Shown here: positions 11,083 to 21,913 of the stretch, one piece after another
Layout: the number at the start of each line of letters is the position of its first letter
How positions within the stretch are numbered: position 1 is the first letter of the stretch
Assembly: GCA_020631735.1 (NCBI GenBank)
Contig: CM036179.1
Coordinates: forward strand, 26,775,063 to 26,839,062
Direction of reading: 5' to 3'
Source of the DNA: Saccharum officinarum
Lineage: Eukaryota; Streptophyta; Magnoliopsida; Poales; Poaceae
DNA length: 64,000 nucleotides
The notes under the pieces: generated by a model
The model's database searches: none
The model's input: only the letters and a program-made list of their open reading frames with translations
Told to the model about the DNA's origin: nothing
Translations under genes and position numbers: made by a program

Positions 11083-11648
11083 GGGAGGTAAACAGTTTTT
11101 AATGTCACAACAAAAATTTTACGGGATATTTAAAGTGGTTTTTAAGATATTTATAAAAAATCGATTACATAACTCGTCTAAAAAATCGTGAGACAAATTA
11201 ATTGAGTCTAATTAAGTCGTCATTAGCATATGTGTTACTGTAGCACTTAAGACTAGTTATGAACTAATTAGGCTTAAAAGATTCATGTCGTGATTTTCAA
11301 TTAAACTGTACAATTAGTTTTTTTATCTATATTTAATATTTTATGCATGTGTCAAGCATTCGATGTGATAGGATGAAAAATTCTTGACGAGAACTAAGGC
11401 AGTGTTTAGTTTCTTCAAAATTCCAAAAATTTTACAAGATTCTCCGTCACATCAAATCTTTAGACGTATGCATGGTGCATTAAATATAGGTAAAAAAACT
11501 AATTGCACAGTTTTTCTGTAAATGTCAAGACGAAACTTTTGAACCTAGTTAGTCCATGATTGAATAAATTTTACCAAATAACAACAAAAAATACTACAAC
11601 AACTTTACACCCACTTTACAACCATCTAAACACACCCTAAACACCCCC
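11083..11648. mobile_element. Tourist-like MITE split by a second Tourist in its terminal repeat
   Basis: Long-type interior (AATGTCACAACAAAAATTTT ... GGATGAAAAATTCTTGACG). Its right terminal repeat is cut at GAACTAA by the element at 11398-11637; removing that insertion restores GAACTAAACACCCCC. The left end is approximate. Confidence 0.7.
11398..11637. mobile_element. Tourist-like MITE, duplication TAA, nested
   Basis: Ends GGCAGTGTTTAGTTTC and CATCTAAACACACCC, flanked by TAA (11395-11397 and 11638-11640) that belongs to the terminal repeat of the host element. Confidence 0.85.
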
Positions 11649-11794
11649 GGTGACAGTAGGTCTTCCTTTAGAGCCGCCTAGCTCTCCCAGGGGCAGCAGG
11701 GCGGGGGCTGCGTGTAACGTGAAGGAGACGTGATGTCCCGAGCAGGGGCAAGTTGATGATGCACGTCACGCCTCACCCAGGGACAAGAGAATTG

Positions 11795-12011
11795 GGCCCT
11801 GTTTAGTTGCTTTAAAGTTCCAAAAAATTTACAAGATTTCCTGTCACATTAAATATTTAGAAGCATGCATAAAGTATTAAATATAAATAAAAAAATAACT
11901 AATTACATAGTTTGATTGTAAATCTTCAAACTTAATTAGATCATGATTGAAAACTAATTATCAAAATACAAGCGAAAGAGTTACTGTACTTCTCAGCATC
12001 TAAACACAGTC
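11795..12011. mobile_element. Tourist-like MITE, duplication TTG
   Basis: Ends GGCCCTGTTTAGTTGC and GCATCTAAACACAGTC, TTG on both sides. Slightly shorter than family average because of internal deletion. Confidence 0.82.
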
Positions 12012-12141
12012 TTGATCAATCACACAATCAGACTGGCAGACCTGCCTGCCAGATCGTCGCGTCCACGTCTTCCTCTCCCCTCTTGGGATGTGATCAGGCA
12101 GAGGGAGGGACAATCCAAGGAGTCTGACTGACTTTGACTTG

Positions 12142-12381
12142 GCCCTTGTTTAGATTGAAAATTTTTTCAACCTGATGAATAGTATTACTTTTGTCTTATT
12201 TGATAAATATTGTTCAATCGTAGACCAACTAGGCTCAAAAGATTCATCTCGTGATTTTGAACTAAACTGTGTAATTAGATATTTTTTTTACCTACATTTA
12301 GTACTCCATGCAAACGGCTAAAAATTGATATGATAGAGAGAGTGAAAAAACTTGGAATTTTGAGGTGATCTAAACATGGGC
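12142..12381. mobile_element. Tourist-like MITE, duplication TTG
   Basis: Ends GCCCTTGTTTAGATTG and GATCTAAACATGGGC with TTG on both sides. Reverse orientation subtype with AAAATTTTTTCAACC next to the terminal repeat. Confidence 0.85.
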
Positions 12382-12530
12382 TTGTACAGCTCCAGAGAAC
12401 CAACCACGTGCAGACGCCAGGGGGAGAGACGGTACACGCCCGCGCACGGTTCGCGCTCGTTCCCGTCGGAAATGGTCCATCAGCCCACATTTGTGTTTGG
12501 ACTCCTGTACTCAAGGCGGCAGCCAAAAAA

Positions 12531-14080
12531 GTTAAAAAGTGTGCTTAGCTTGACTGGTTAGATTTTTTTTTTCATCTACACCCTGTTCTGTTCGCTTATG
12601 CTGAAATGATGTGAGAGAGAAATATTGGTTCATCGGCTTGATATCGTTGCTCTCATTCTTATATGTATTCTAAAATCTAACGCGCTATTCTTTTAGTGTT
12701 ATGCACTATTCTTTAGTGGCAGATGACATATCCATCAAAAGCTCATCCCTATGACAGTTGTTGTTGTTTCCTTTTCCACGAGCACACGGAATCGCGCCAA
12801 CCAACTCCGGCGAGATCCAACGACAAGGTCGTGATCGGGTAATGCTCCTCACGCTCGTGGCCAGGTCCATCCCCGCTCTTCTCGTAACCAGGTGGTGGCT
12901 TTTCCGTGACTTTGGCCATGTGAGGCCTCTCCTCCAAATGAGGCTCCGATGGAGAAGGCGGCGGAGGAGGCGACATCCGTTGGCGGCGGCGGTCCTCTCG
13001 ACCTGTGGCGCGAGGCTTGGTCCCCGCGCGACGATGTGAGAGGGTAGCTCAGTTGATAGAGTGAGAAGGGAATGACGAGTGAGTCCCATATTTCATGATG
13101 TGTTGGGATGGATTTGAATGCTCTCAATTGAGGGCTCCTACCAGATCAGATAAAAAAAATCTGATCTAAAAAAATGAGGGGAGCCCTCACCTCAAAAGTG
13201 GAGGCCTTTTAGAGGTTCCGGTTGGAGTTGCTCTAATAACATCACCAGTAGTTAGAAAAAGCAATCGATAAATCAATGAAGTTTCCAAGTTGCTAAAAAA
13301 ATTAGGAGCATATTTGTTACACGGAAACGAAGCAAAATAGTAAGAATGATAAACAAAATGTCTTTACGAATTGGTGGTGTAATTAAGTGCGACTAGTGAG
13401 AATGGCTTCTTCTTTTGTTCGAAAATGGGACATAGTTCTTCTTTCGTGTTAAACAAAATGCCTTTACGAACTGATGTAAGCGCGACACGCATACATAGAG
13501 CCTGTTTAGTTTGTAAAAAGCAAACCCAAAAAGTGCTACAGTACCTGTCACATCGAATCTTACGGTATATGCATGGAGTACTAAATATAGGCGAAAGAAA
13601 AAACTAATTACACAGTTTGGTTGTAAATCACGAGACAAATCTTTTGAGCCTAATTAGTCTATGATTGGACATAAATTGCCAAATAAAACGAAAAATGCTA
13701 CAGTAGCCGAACTCAAACTTTTTTCACAACTAAACAAGCCCATAGGAGGATGAGAAAAGCTACAGAGCAGCCCCTATTGCGCCCTCGTGTCGTGTCGCCG
13801 ATGCTAAAGATGTTTGTGGTGATACCACTGTACCGCTGAGCCACGACCGACGTACAACGTCCAGCATGTGTGCATCATTCATTCATTCCAACACGCGAAA
13901 AGCAAAAGACGAGGATTTTCACCATCGTAGCTAGAAAACCGAGGCATATACGTACATGAGTTGACGAGATCCTATGATTGTAGAACAAAAGCAAAAAGAG
14001 CTTCCAGCCCTGATGATTGAAAGAGACGTGCCTGATTCTTTTGACACCATTATAGGCTTGGACCCCATCCTACATTATAC
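12531..14080 (+). repeat. Segmental duplication unit 1, first block
   Basis: Direct-orientation match to 21914-23889. Shared landmarks in the same order are GTTAAAAAGT then TGCTTAGCTT, CATCGGCTTGATA, GTTGTTGTTTCCTT, CCAACCAACTCC, GAGGGTAGCTCAGTTGATAG, AAGTTTCCAAGTTGCTAAAA, GACATAGTTCTTCTTTCGTG and CCCCATCCTACATTATAC. This copy alone has a Tourist MITE at 13498-13741. It lacks the three MITEs found at 22635-23379 in the other copy. No intact gene: overlapping GC-rich open frames differ between the two copies. Confidence 0.9.
13498..13741. mobile_element. Tourist-like MITE, duplication ATA, absent from the duplicate copy
   Basis: Ends GAGCCTGTTTAGTTTG and CAACTAAACAAGCCC with ATA on both sides. 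The duplicate copy reads GCATATATAGGAGGATG without it, so it inserted after the duplication or was lost there. Confidence 0.88.
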
Positions 14081-14438
14081 AGTGAGTACATGTTAATACA
14101 TAGTACTCGTACTTACACTAGGAGTATATTTTTTAGATAATGAAAAGGGTCTGGTTCCGGCTTCATCTCTTGAACTCAAGAGAATCGTACCAGTTTTTAT
14201 AAAAATTTTGAGGAACATATAAACCCAAACCCACTCAAAAATGAACTATAGCATTATTTGATCATCCAAGAGAAGCAAAGAACTACGTAGCCGCCGTTTC
14301 TAGCGACCGGCAAAGTGGGGAGAAGCGGCAGTTGATTTCATCACACATTTGCAACTGTGACCAATGTCGTAGTCAATGAGTTACTTTGAGAATAAAACCT
14401 GCAAAAAAAAATCTGGACTGACATTTCTCGAAAACTAT
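14081..14438. other. Spacer between the two blocks of duplication unit 1
   Basis: No match to the long insert at the same place in unit 2 was recognised and no gene was seen. Confidence 0.4.
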
Positions 14439-14567
14439 GGCCCCGTTCATCTGGCTTATAACTCGTCTTATTCAACTTGTTTTTTCAGTCGGAACAGTAT
14501 TTTTCTCTCACAAAAAATCAGCCAACAGTGTTTTTCAGCCGGATTATAATTCCAGCCGAACGGCTCC
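14439..14567. mobile_element. Short Tourist-like MITE (about 129 bp), duplication TAT
   Basis: Ends GGCCCCGTTCATCTGGCTTA and CCAGCCGAACGGCTCC, TAT on both sides. A separate short family with CAGTATTTTTCTCTCAC and TCAGCCAACAGTG inside; other copies are at 19963-20091, 34605-34729 and 35413-35541. Confidence 0.85.
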
Positions 14568-14630
14568 TATATCATTTCTTACTAGGCAGAAGGCCCAACA
14601 AATGGCTGCTCCATCTGTCAATAACACTAA

Positions 14631-14873
14631 GGGTGTGTTTAGATGGTTGTAAAGTGTGTGTAAAGTTTCTGTAGCACTTTTCGTTGTTATTTGGTAAAAT
14701 TTATCTAATCATGGACTAACTAGGCTCAAAAGATTCGTCTCGATATTTACAGACAAATTGTGTAATTAGTTATTTTTTTACCTACATTTAATGCTCCATG
14801 CATACGTCCAAAGATTTGATGTGACGAAAAATCTTGTAAAATTTTTAGAATTTTGAAGGAACTAAACACTGCC
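14631..14873. mobile_element. Tourist-like MITE
   Basis: Ends GGGTGTGTTTAGATGG and GGAACTAAACACTGCC, flanked by TAA and TTA. It stands immediately next to the start of the second duplicated block. Confidence 0.85.
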
Positions 14874-15093
14874 TTAGGATTTTTTGGTAGCCATTACAGT
14901 GAAATGTAGTCCTGGAAAAAGGAATAAAATTGGCCCCCGGGAGACAGGGCGTGGTGGGTGAAGAGATGATGAAGGTTCAGCCTTGAGGGCAAGTCCAATG
15001 CAAAAGCCGGGGGACCCTGGGGCCTGGGCGGGCAGTACAGTCCCGGCGTATATTCCGCTACGTACACTGTCCAAGTCAGCTCACATCAACCAG

Positions 15094-15338
15094 GCTTGTG
15101 TTTACTTCCTTAAAAAAAATACTGTGCAAACAAAAGATTCTCCATCACATCAAATTTGCGATACATGCATGAAGTACTAAATGTAGATGAAATAAAAAAC
15201 TAATTGTACAGCTTGGTTGTACTTTGCGAGACGAACGTTTTGAACCTAATTAGTCAACGGTTGAACACTATTTACCAAATAAAATCAAAACGTGCTACAA
15301 TATTTTTTTTACACCTTTTCACGGAACTAAACACACCT
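15094..15338. mobile_element. Tourist-like MITE, duplication CAG
   Basis: Ends GCTTGTGTTTACTTCC and GGAACTAAACACACCT between CAG (15091-15093) and CAG (15339-15341). The other duplicate carries a different MITE at the same CAG (31937-32178). Confidence 0.85.
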
Positions 15339-15673
15339 CAGGTTTTTTCTGGATTCTCTTGCGACCTGCTGTGCTGAGACATGCATGCGTAGGGAGGGGC
15401 CGGTTTGCATGCATGCAAAAAGCACCCTTGCGGTGCATCATGCATTTCATGCTAATCTTCCCTTCGATTGGACTGGACGGCTGTAGTAGTCTGTAGCAAC
15501 TAGCGATCTTGCGTCTTGCCTGTGCTTGCTAGGGCCTGCCTGCAGGTTTGGACTTTGATCCCACTCTACCAAACTTCAGCTCGGACTAGCACCATCTAGC
15601 TTGTTAATAGTGCTAATAGATTAAAAAAATATGATCAATAAGACCTGTTTGGACTCAATCTTACCGCAGTTTT

Positions 15674-15752
15674 AGGTCCAGCTCATCCGGCTTATAATTC
15701 ATTTTTTTCAGCTTATTTTTTCAGTCGAAATAGTATTTTTCTCTCCCAACAT
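15674..15752. mobile_element. Fragment of the short 129-bp Tourist-like family
   Basis: Reads GGTCCAGCTCATCCGGCTTA through CAGTATTTTTCTC-like sequence, then runs into unrelated GC-rich DNA. Only the left half is present. Confidence 0.6.
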
Positions 15753-16375
15753 CCGTGTTGCACCGCTCCCTGCAACAAAAGGGGTGCCGGTCCCCAGCTT
15801 CCCCTCCACGGGCTCGTCCGCGCCTGGCGAGGCCGCGACGTCGGCGTCCGCGCGAAGCCGTGCCAAGCGCCCACGCCTAGCGAGGCCATGACGTTGGCAT
15901 CCCTGCGAGGCCGTGCACCCACGCCCTCCTTGCACGCGCCGCCAGCCGCCAGGCCTCTAGATCCAGGGAGGCTGCGGGGTTGAGCCGGAGCGCGGCGGCG
16001 ACGCGGAAGGCGAGGAAGAGGAGATGACCTCCATTGTCGCGACAGGGAAACAGAGGAACGTCTCCGAGGGGCCCCGCCAGTGGTGCCCCCGCGCAACGTC
16101 GGCGGCGGCACCGTTGGCAACGCCCCCCGTGGACGGCGCCGGCGTGGCCAGCAGTGGGAAGCACGGGTCCATCTCGCGGCGGCGGCGGTCTTGCGGCGTG
16201 TGCTGTCATTCGGTGGAGAGAGTGTGTGTGCGCGTTGTGCTTTGTGTTCCCGTGAGCCAAGCCAAAGGATGAGAACGACGGAATGATTCCAGAGGAATCC
16301 AACTTGCTTTCGTTTTCTACAGAGTTGAATTCCTACGAATTTCCTTTGTTGTTCCCGTGAGCCAAAGGGGGCCTG
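15753..16375. other. GC-rich insert present only in duplication unit 1
   Basis: The other copy has a MITE (32782-33053) and a short spacer here instead. The block is GC-rich and exon-like in base composition. GTTCCCGTGAGCCAA occurs twice (near 16247 and 16350) and the right edge reads GAGCCAAAGGGGGCC. Open frames exist on both strands but none gives a recognisable protein. It may be a captured gene fragment; this is not established. Confidence 0.4.
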
Positions 16376-16588
16376 AATGATTGATCCACCATAGTTTCAG
16401 AATTTCTACTCATTTTAACGGACTATGGTACAATACCAATTTTTAATAAACAGCTCAAATATAACATAGGTATTGTTTTAGCATGGAGTATTACGTAACA
16501 AATTAGAACGAAGAAGCGCGCAAAAACGGGCTTGCATTGTGTCTTGTGTGTTTGGTCCCTGCTAAGTCAAACTACGCTAGTTGTAAGG

Positions 16589-16735
16589 TCTTGTTCGGTT
16601 GACTGGTGACCGATGGCGGGTGCTGATTTATTATGAGAGAAAAATATTTCTAGTTGGTTGGTGGTCGGTGTTGAAATGATGTGAAAGAGAAGGAGTGCTA
16701 CCTGGTGCACCGAGGAAGAGCAGCAGCAGTCCAGC
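16589..16735. mobile_element. MITE remnant of the GGTCTTGTTCGGTT type
   Basis: Starts GGTCTTGTTCGGTTGACTGG after GTTGTAA and contains GATTTATTATGAGAGAAAAA and GAAATGATGTGAAAGAGAAG. It is absent from the other duplicate. The right end is approximate. Confidence 0.55.
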
Positions 16736-16850
16736 AGATGGGTATGGTGGTGCTGCACCTGCACAGAGCCAAAGGGGAAAGTTGATGCTGGTCGACATCC
16801 AATCCGCCTGAAAAGGAGGGGAAGCCAAAGGCCAAAGGGATTGGGTTTGG

Positions 16851-17113
16851 GGGCCTCGTTTAGACGAGAGAATTGGGAAGAAAAGCACTGTATCAGAATT
16901 TCTGTAGCATTTCGTTTGTATTTGGTAAAAATTATCCAAATTTTAACTAACTAGGCTTAAAATGTTCGTCTCGCAAAGTACAACAAAACTGTGCAATTAG
17001 TTTTTGATTTTATCAACATTTAGTACTCCATGCATTTGCCGATATTTTAATGTGACGGAGAATCTTCTTTTTGTATAGTGAAATTTGGGGAGAATTGAGT
17101 AACTAAACAAGCC
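16851..17113. mobile_element. Tourist-like MITE, duplication TGG, unit 1 only
   Basis: Ends GGGCCTCGTTTAGACG and GTAACTAAACAAGCC with TGG on both sides. The other copy reads straight through (GGGTTTGGGTGGAACACAGG). Confidence 0.88.
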
Positions 17114-17305
17114 TGGGTGGAACACAGGTGACATGTGAGTGGGGAGCGAAGCGGCAGGGCCATCCCAGTCCCAGACATGCGCCTTTGATTGATGCTGTAC
17201 GTACGCGTGTTGCCGTCTGTAGAGTAGCAGGATAATTGGCCACTCTGACGCGACTGCACATTCTCTCGTACATCAGGCAAAAGATCTCTAATGATTTCAG
17301 TACTG

Positions 17306-17540
17306 CGCCTTGTTTAGATGCACCTTAAACGTTAGAATTTTTTACTCTCTTCATCACATCAATCTTTGGACTCATGCATGCAGTAATAAATATAGGTTAA
17401 AAAAATAACTAATTGCACAGTTTGATTGTATAATGATGAGACGAATCTTTTGAACCTAGTTAGTCTATAATTGGATAATATTTATCAAATACAAACGAAA
17501 GTGCTATTTTAACCCTCCAATTTACAATCTAAACGAGGCC
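17306..17540. mobile_element. Tourist-like MITE, unit 1 only
   Basis: Ends CGCCTTGTTTAGATGC and ATCTAAACGAGGCC, flanked by CTG on the left and CTA on the right. The other copy has CAGTACTAGTAT, so the duplication was CTA. Confidence 0.85.
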
Positions 17541-17656
17541 CTAGTATCTGTCTGCTTCATTGGACGCGTATGTATGCATACTACGTGCATGCTTCAACTC
17601 GTATCGTATATACATGGGTGGTTCTTTAGATAGATGTAGTACACGAGGGTTTCTAA

Positions 17657-17885
17657 GGGGGGTTTGGTTAGAGAAGTTAAAGTTTAACAAACACTGTAGC
17701 ATTTTCGTCTTATTTGATAAAAAGTTTTCAATCTTGGACTAATTAGGTTTAATAGATTCGTTTCGTAAATTACTCCTAATCTGTGCCGACATGCATGTAA
17801 TTAGTCTACATTTAGTACTCCATGCATTTGAGGGAACATTTATGTGATGAGAGTTAAACTTTAACTCCTGGAACCAAACAGACCC
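17657..17885. mobile_element. Tourist-like MITE of the GTTAAAGTTTAAC type, duplication TAA, unit 1 only
   Basis: Ends GGGGGGTTTGGTTAGAG and GGAACCAAACAGACCC, TAA on both sides. The other copy reads GGTTTCTAAGAGTGTAATC without it. Another copy of this subfamily is at 29452-29682. Confidence 0.9.
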
Positions 17886-18045
17886 TAAGAGTGTAATCAG
17901 AATTAGTAACAGTTGTTGCCTAGAACAAGTGAACAACTCCAGCTGCATAGCAGCACAGTAAGCTGGTGGCTGTTCTCTCTGCCTGATTTGATGTTTGTCA
18001 ATATTTTTCTCGAGCCCGTATCGTTGCCATGATGATTTAGGCACG

Positions 18046-18097
18046 GGCCTGTTGGTTAGAGGTGTTAAAGTTTAATCAATACTGTAGCACTTTCGTG
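18046..18097. mobile_element. Truncated MITE end of the GTTAAAGTTTAA type
   Basis: GGGCCTGTTGGTTAGAGG through GCACTTTCGT, then host sequence resumes. Only the left ~50 bases are present. Confidence 0.6.
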
Positions 18098-18600
18098 ACC
18101 ATGATTCGGGCTTGGACACGAATCTGAACCGATCAAAACTGTCGGCTAGGGGCTAAGATTCGTCCCCCTGTTTCAGCACAAGCATCACAGTTACAGCTCC
18201 ACAGTTCCTTCCAGTTCCAGGCGCAATCAACAGCCTCGACAAGCCAATTCCTCTCACATGAAACACTGCACTACTACTAGACTGCAAGATAACCCAATGT
18301 CCATGCAGCTAATTCAGTCACTGCTCCTAATAATGGACTGTAGCACCACACAACACAAAACATGTTTTAGTACTCCAGAACATGCATTATCTATCAAATG
18401 GACAAGAAAAGGGAGACAAAAACCCACCCTGGTGCTGGTAATAATGCTGTGGTTGTTTCGGAGGACATGTGATGTGACGAAGGGGGAGGGGGGACTTGAT
18501 TGAAAATGGCCACCCAAAGGCCAACCTCAAAGCAAATGCATCATCCATCCCTCTTTGCCTGCATATGCATCCAAACAAAAACAAAACCTTGTTCTTGTCG

Positions 18601-18621
18601 CCCCCCCCCCCCCCCCCCCCC
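18601..18621. repeat. Poly-C homopolymer, 21 C
   Basis: A run of 21 cytosines. The duplicate has a run of 22 at 35885-35906, so the tract predates the duplication and has stayed almost the same length. Confidence 0.95.
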
Positions 18622-18977
18622 GTGGCAAAGACACGCACATGGTGACACTACTGCTGCTGCTAGTACTACATGCATGCATCCGTCACCACAGTTTCACTTG
18701 GAAACTGAGCGCTACAAGTACTACGGAGTATATTGTCCTGCTCCTCTTGGGAAGCCATAATCGCTCTATTTTTCAACGCTATTTTAATAATATTTTTCTC
18801 TAGTAACAAAATAACATCAGCAGCAGCCGCCAAACAGGGTGGCCACAGGTTTCTTGCAATGCCTTGCATCCAAAGGTGAAAAAAGGTCGCAGCTCTCAGT
18901 CAGTGCCGCAGGCAGCAGAGCACAGTAGTGTATGGCCATATATCTCCTTGGCAGCTTTAGAATCCAAAACAGTCTAA

Positions 18978-19105
18978 ACAACCTCTTTCGGCTAGCTGGT
19001 GGTTGGTACTGATTTGTCGTGAGAGAAAAATACTGCTGGCTGGTTGGTGGTTGGTGACTGGTGCTGAAATGATGTAAGAGAAAAACACTGCTGGCTGGCG
19101 GAACC
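18978..19105. mobile_element. MITE remnant of the GGTTGGTGGTTGG type
   Basis: Contains GAGAGAAAAATACTGCTGGC and GAAATGATGTAAGAGAAAAA around GGCTGGTTGG repeats. The other copy has a different related element nearby (37428-37554). Confidence 0.5.
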
Positions 19106-19456
19106 ATGCCTTTAAAGCGGGCCAGATGGGAGGTAATTTGCGGTAAAGCTAAAGTCCAAGCTAAAGGGCCTTGCATGCACCAAAAAGCTATCAAAGCCAA
19201 AAGCTCAAGTACAGGTACAGGGCAGAGGAAAATGTCCTTGTTAATCTCTCTTTCTCCGGCAACAGTGCCATGCATCGGCCTCTGTGCATGGATCCATGAT
19301 GATTGTTCAGTGCCCAGCCATCACCATCTCGCTGGGCCTGGGCCTGTTTACCGTTGGTATAGCGAAAAATCAGCTAAAATTAGAAGCACAACAAAGTTGA
19401 TCAGACAATCCTATCTTAACTGTTTTTTCCATTTGTGCAGAAGCACTTTCTAATGA

Positions 19457-19803
19457 GGCCTGGTTTAGTTCCCAATTTTTTTTTTTGCCTCCACCCATCA
19501 CATCGAATGTTTGGACATATGCATGGAGTACTAAACGTAAACGAAAAAAAACTAATTGCATAGTTCTAGATAAATCACGAGACGAATCTTTTAGGCCTAA
19601 TTAGTCCATGAAAAGCCTTAAGTGCTATAGTAACCAACATGTGCTAATGATGGATTAATTAATATCATTAGATTCGCCTCGCAGTTTCCTGACGGGTTCT
19701 GTAATTTATTTTTTTATTAGTATCTGGAAACCCCCTCCCGACATCCTTCCGACATATCCGATATGACACCGAAAAATTTTCTTTTCGTGAACTAAACGCA
19801 GCC
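19457..19803. mobile_element. Long-type Tourist-like MITE, shared by both duplicates
   Basis: Ends GGCCTGGTTTAGTTCCC and GAACTAAACGCAGCC. The same element is present at the same site in the other copy (39013-39357), so it inserted before the duplication. Confidence 0.85.
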
Positions 19804-19962
19804 GAACCTATACCAAAAACGACTAGTAGTCTTCTGATGGCTGATGAGTGATGACTGATAAAGTTTTACAATATTCATTGCCTATGATTTTTTTATTTTT
19901 AATACATTTTTGTTATAAAATTATAAAAATATAGCTTATGCTAGTGAAATGCTAAAAACAAT

Positions 19963-20091
19963 GGCCCTGTTCATCTGGCTTATAATCCGTCTTATTCAGC
20001 TTGTTTTTTCAGCCGGAACAGTATTTTTCTCTCACAAAAAATCAGCCAACAATGTTTTTCAGCCGGCTTATAATTCCAGCCGAACGGCTCC
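19963..20091. mobile_element. Short Tourist-like MITE, duplication AAT, unit 1 only
   Basis: Ends GGCCCTGTTCATCTGGCTTA and CCAGCCGAACGGCTCC with AAT on both sides. The other copy reads AAAAACAATATATTTTTG. Confidence 0.9.
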
Positions 20092-20985
20092 AATATATTT
20101 TTTTTGTCTATAGGAGGAGCGACCTTCAAAAATCATTCACTCGTGAAATGATTTAGGTAAAGTTGTAGTCAGGAATTTTATAAACAAAAAATTAGATGCA
20201 AAAATATGTCTTTTCTGAACCATGAATTTACATGATTTTTTCTAGATTTGTGGAAGCCATTTTGAGGACAAACAGTTCACCAGAAACTCAAATATAGCAT
20301 TTTTGAAAAAAAATGATTTCAAAACTATAAAATTTACGATGACAGATCCAAACAAAATGGAGCATACTCTATTTCTAGCATCTACTTGAAAAATTACAGG
20401 ATGTTCGAAGATCCCTAAGTCATTTGTTCTAAATCAACGAAGAAGATCTAGAAAGCAACGATGAACAGAGGGACTTCTAAAGGCTTTGAAAATAGTTTAG
20501 CCATATAAGGATTTAAAGAAATCATTTTTTATGTTTGCGAAAATGAAATCGTTTCATGTAAAATGAAATTCGATTTCCTTTCACTGGAGCGGGACTTTAT
20601 CCAAAATCTTTTTAGATTTTTTCCTCCAATACGCAAAAGGTTTGCGTGTCATTAACAATAAGGCACAAGAGTTTCAACATACAAACAACATACTTCAAAC
20701 GCCATAGGTGATCTAGAGTTGCAGATAAAAGCCAAACTTCGCCCTAGTTACTAGGTTCATTGTTTTAGATTTTTCAAAAGTTCTCTAACGAAGGACGATA
20801 GTATATTGTACTTTTGGAATTCCGTAGAGAGGAGGTACGAATTTATGAAAACACTAATTTAATAAAATCTCATTCCTATGTGGCACCTCTACAGTTCGGT
20901 GTTACTGTTGTTATTTCGGAACTATGCATTCCCTTTTCGGAATGCATCTTGAGTGTTGCTAGCGCCTAACGGTAAGTTACACAGT
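20092..20985. other. Shared non-coding segment of the duplication
   Basis: About 860 bases closely similar to 39525-40420. Short hairpins ACGCAAAAGGTTTGCGT (about 20631) and ATGCATTCC...GGAATGCAT (about 20926) are kept in both copies. No open frame was recognised. Confidence 0.6.
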
Positions 20986-21168
20986 GTGGTCTATATATTG
21001 AATGCGTTGCGTGGCAACACTGCAGACGAACAGTGGTCGCCGAAATTTTGCTGGTGTATCAACACGAGCAGGAAGGAGAAAACATTCAGAAGTGTGTCTG
21101 CGCTGAGCGCTGTGTTTGACACTACTCACTTACTAGCAGTAGTAGGAAGTAGGGTTGGTTACCTTACC

Positions 21169-21515
21169 TTGCCGGCTTTTAAGTTAAACTTTGCACCGAC
21201 ACCCATGTTTTGCGAGCCTTTATTTGCCTCGCAAAGATGGTTCCTGTTGTGGCTTTTCCTTTCGCAGAATGAGTGGCACGGTAGAGCATCTCCTTTGATC
21301 TCCCCGTCTTTAGTCTTCTCTCTCTAGCTAGGTGCCGGTTGATTGATTGATTTGTGTCGAATTGCGTTGCTAATATAAAAATAATATAATCAGTGAGATG
21401 AGATAACTTCATGTACTGTATGACCAGTAACTTGCATTACTACTCCTTAATATCCTGTTATCCACATAAAAGAAATTGTGAAAAAAACACAGACGTACTG
21501 TATGCACTTTTTTGC
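21169..21515. other. Junction region after duplication unit 1
   Basis: Unique sequence between the end of unit 1 and the MITEs that precede unit 2. No gene recognised. Confidence 0.4.
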
Positions 21516-21519
21516 GGAA

Positions 21520-21850
21520 GGCTTCTTAGTTTCCACCCTAAAACTTTACGCCCTATTACATCGAATGTTTGGACACATGTATGGAGTATTAAATATAGAC
21601 TAAAAAATAACTAATTACACAGATTGCGTGTAATTTACGAGACCAATCTTTTAAGCCTAATTAGTTCAAGATTTTCCAATAAAGTGCTACCGTAACACAT
21701 GTGCTAATGATGGCTTAATTAAGCTTAATAAATTCGTCATGCGGTTTACTGACAGATTCTGCAATTTATTTTTTATTAGTATCCGAACACCCCATGCGAT
21801 ACCTCATGTGACATTCGAGGTGACACTCTAAAACTTTACACCCTGGAACT
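21520..21850. mobile_element. Long-type Tourist-like MITE, degraded ends
   Basis: Starts near GGCTTCTTAGTTTCCACCC and ends near CACCCTGGAACT, where the next element follows. The interior is the long type (ACATGTGCTAATGATGG, CATTCGAGGTGACACTC). Confidence 0.7.
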
Positions 21851-21852
21851 TA

Positions 21853-21913
21853 GGCCTTGTTTAGTTCCAGGGGTGTAAAGTTTTGGGGTGTCACATCAGA
21901 TGTTTCGTGGGAT
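21853..21913. mobile_element. Tourist-like MITE, cut at the start of duplication unit 2
   Basis: Reads GGCCTTGTTTAGTTCCAGG, then GTGTAAAG and GGTGTCACATCAGATG, and stops exactly where the duplicated block begins at GTTAAAAAGT. Confidence 0.7.

Larger units (their letters stand above)
14877..21168 (+). repeat. Segmental duplication unit 1, second block (about 6.3 kb)
   Basis: Direct-orientation match to 31771-40808 over its whole length. It starts at GGATTTTTTGG with GACAGGGCGTGGTGGGTGAA and ends at GGGTTGGTTACCTTACC. A comparison by eye of about 860 bases (20101-20960 against 39525-40420) gave about 20 substitutions, roughly 2.3%. It differs from the other copy mainly by insertions, listed separately. 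No intact gene was seen in it. Confidence 0.92.

Noticed and set aside
13030..13085. tRNA-like string GAGGGTAGCTCAGTTGATAG (also near 22391)
   Set aside because: It resembles a tRNA A box but no acceptor stem, anticodon arm or proper B box follows. The second occurrence is explained by the segmental duplication.
12706..13127. Minus-strand open frames of 92-127 residues, also at 22090-22440
   Set aside because: The two duplicate copies differ by indels that change the frame and the predicted peptides, which argues against a selected protein.
15708..16302. Several open frames on both strands in the GC-rich insert
   Set aside because: Overlapping frames on opposite strands, no recognisable motif and no counterpart in the other duplicate.
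18387..18803. Poly-Pro/Gly open frames around the poly-C run
   Set aside because: Produced by the homopolymer; the frame differs between the duplicates because the run lengths differ.
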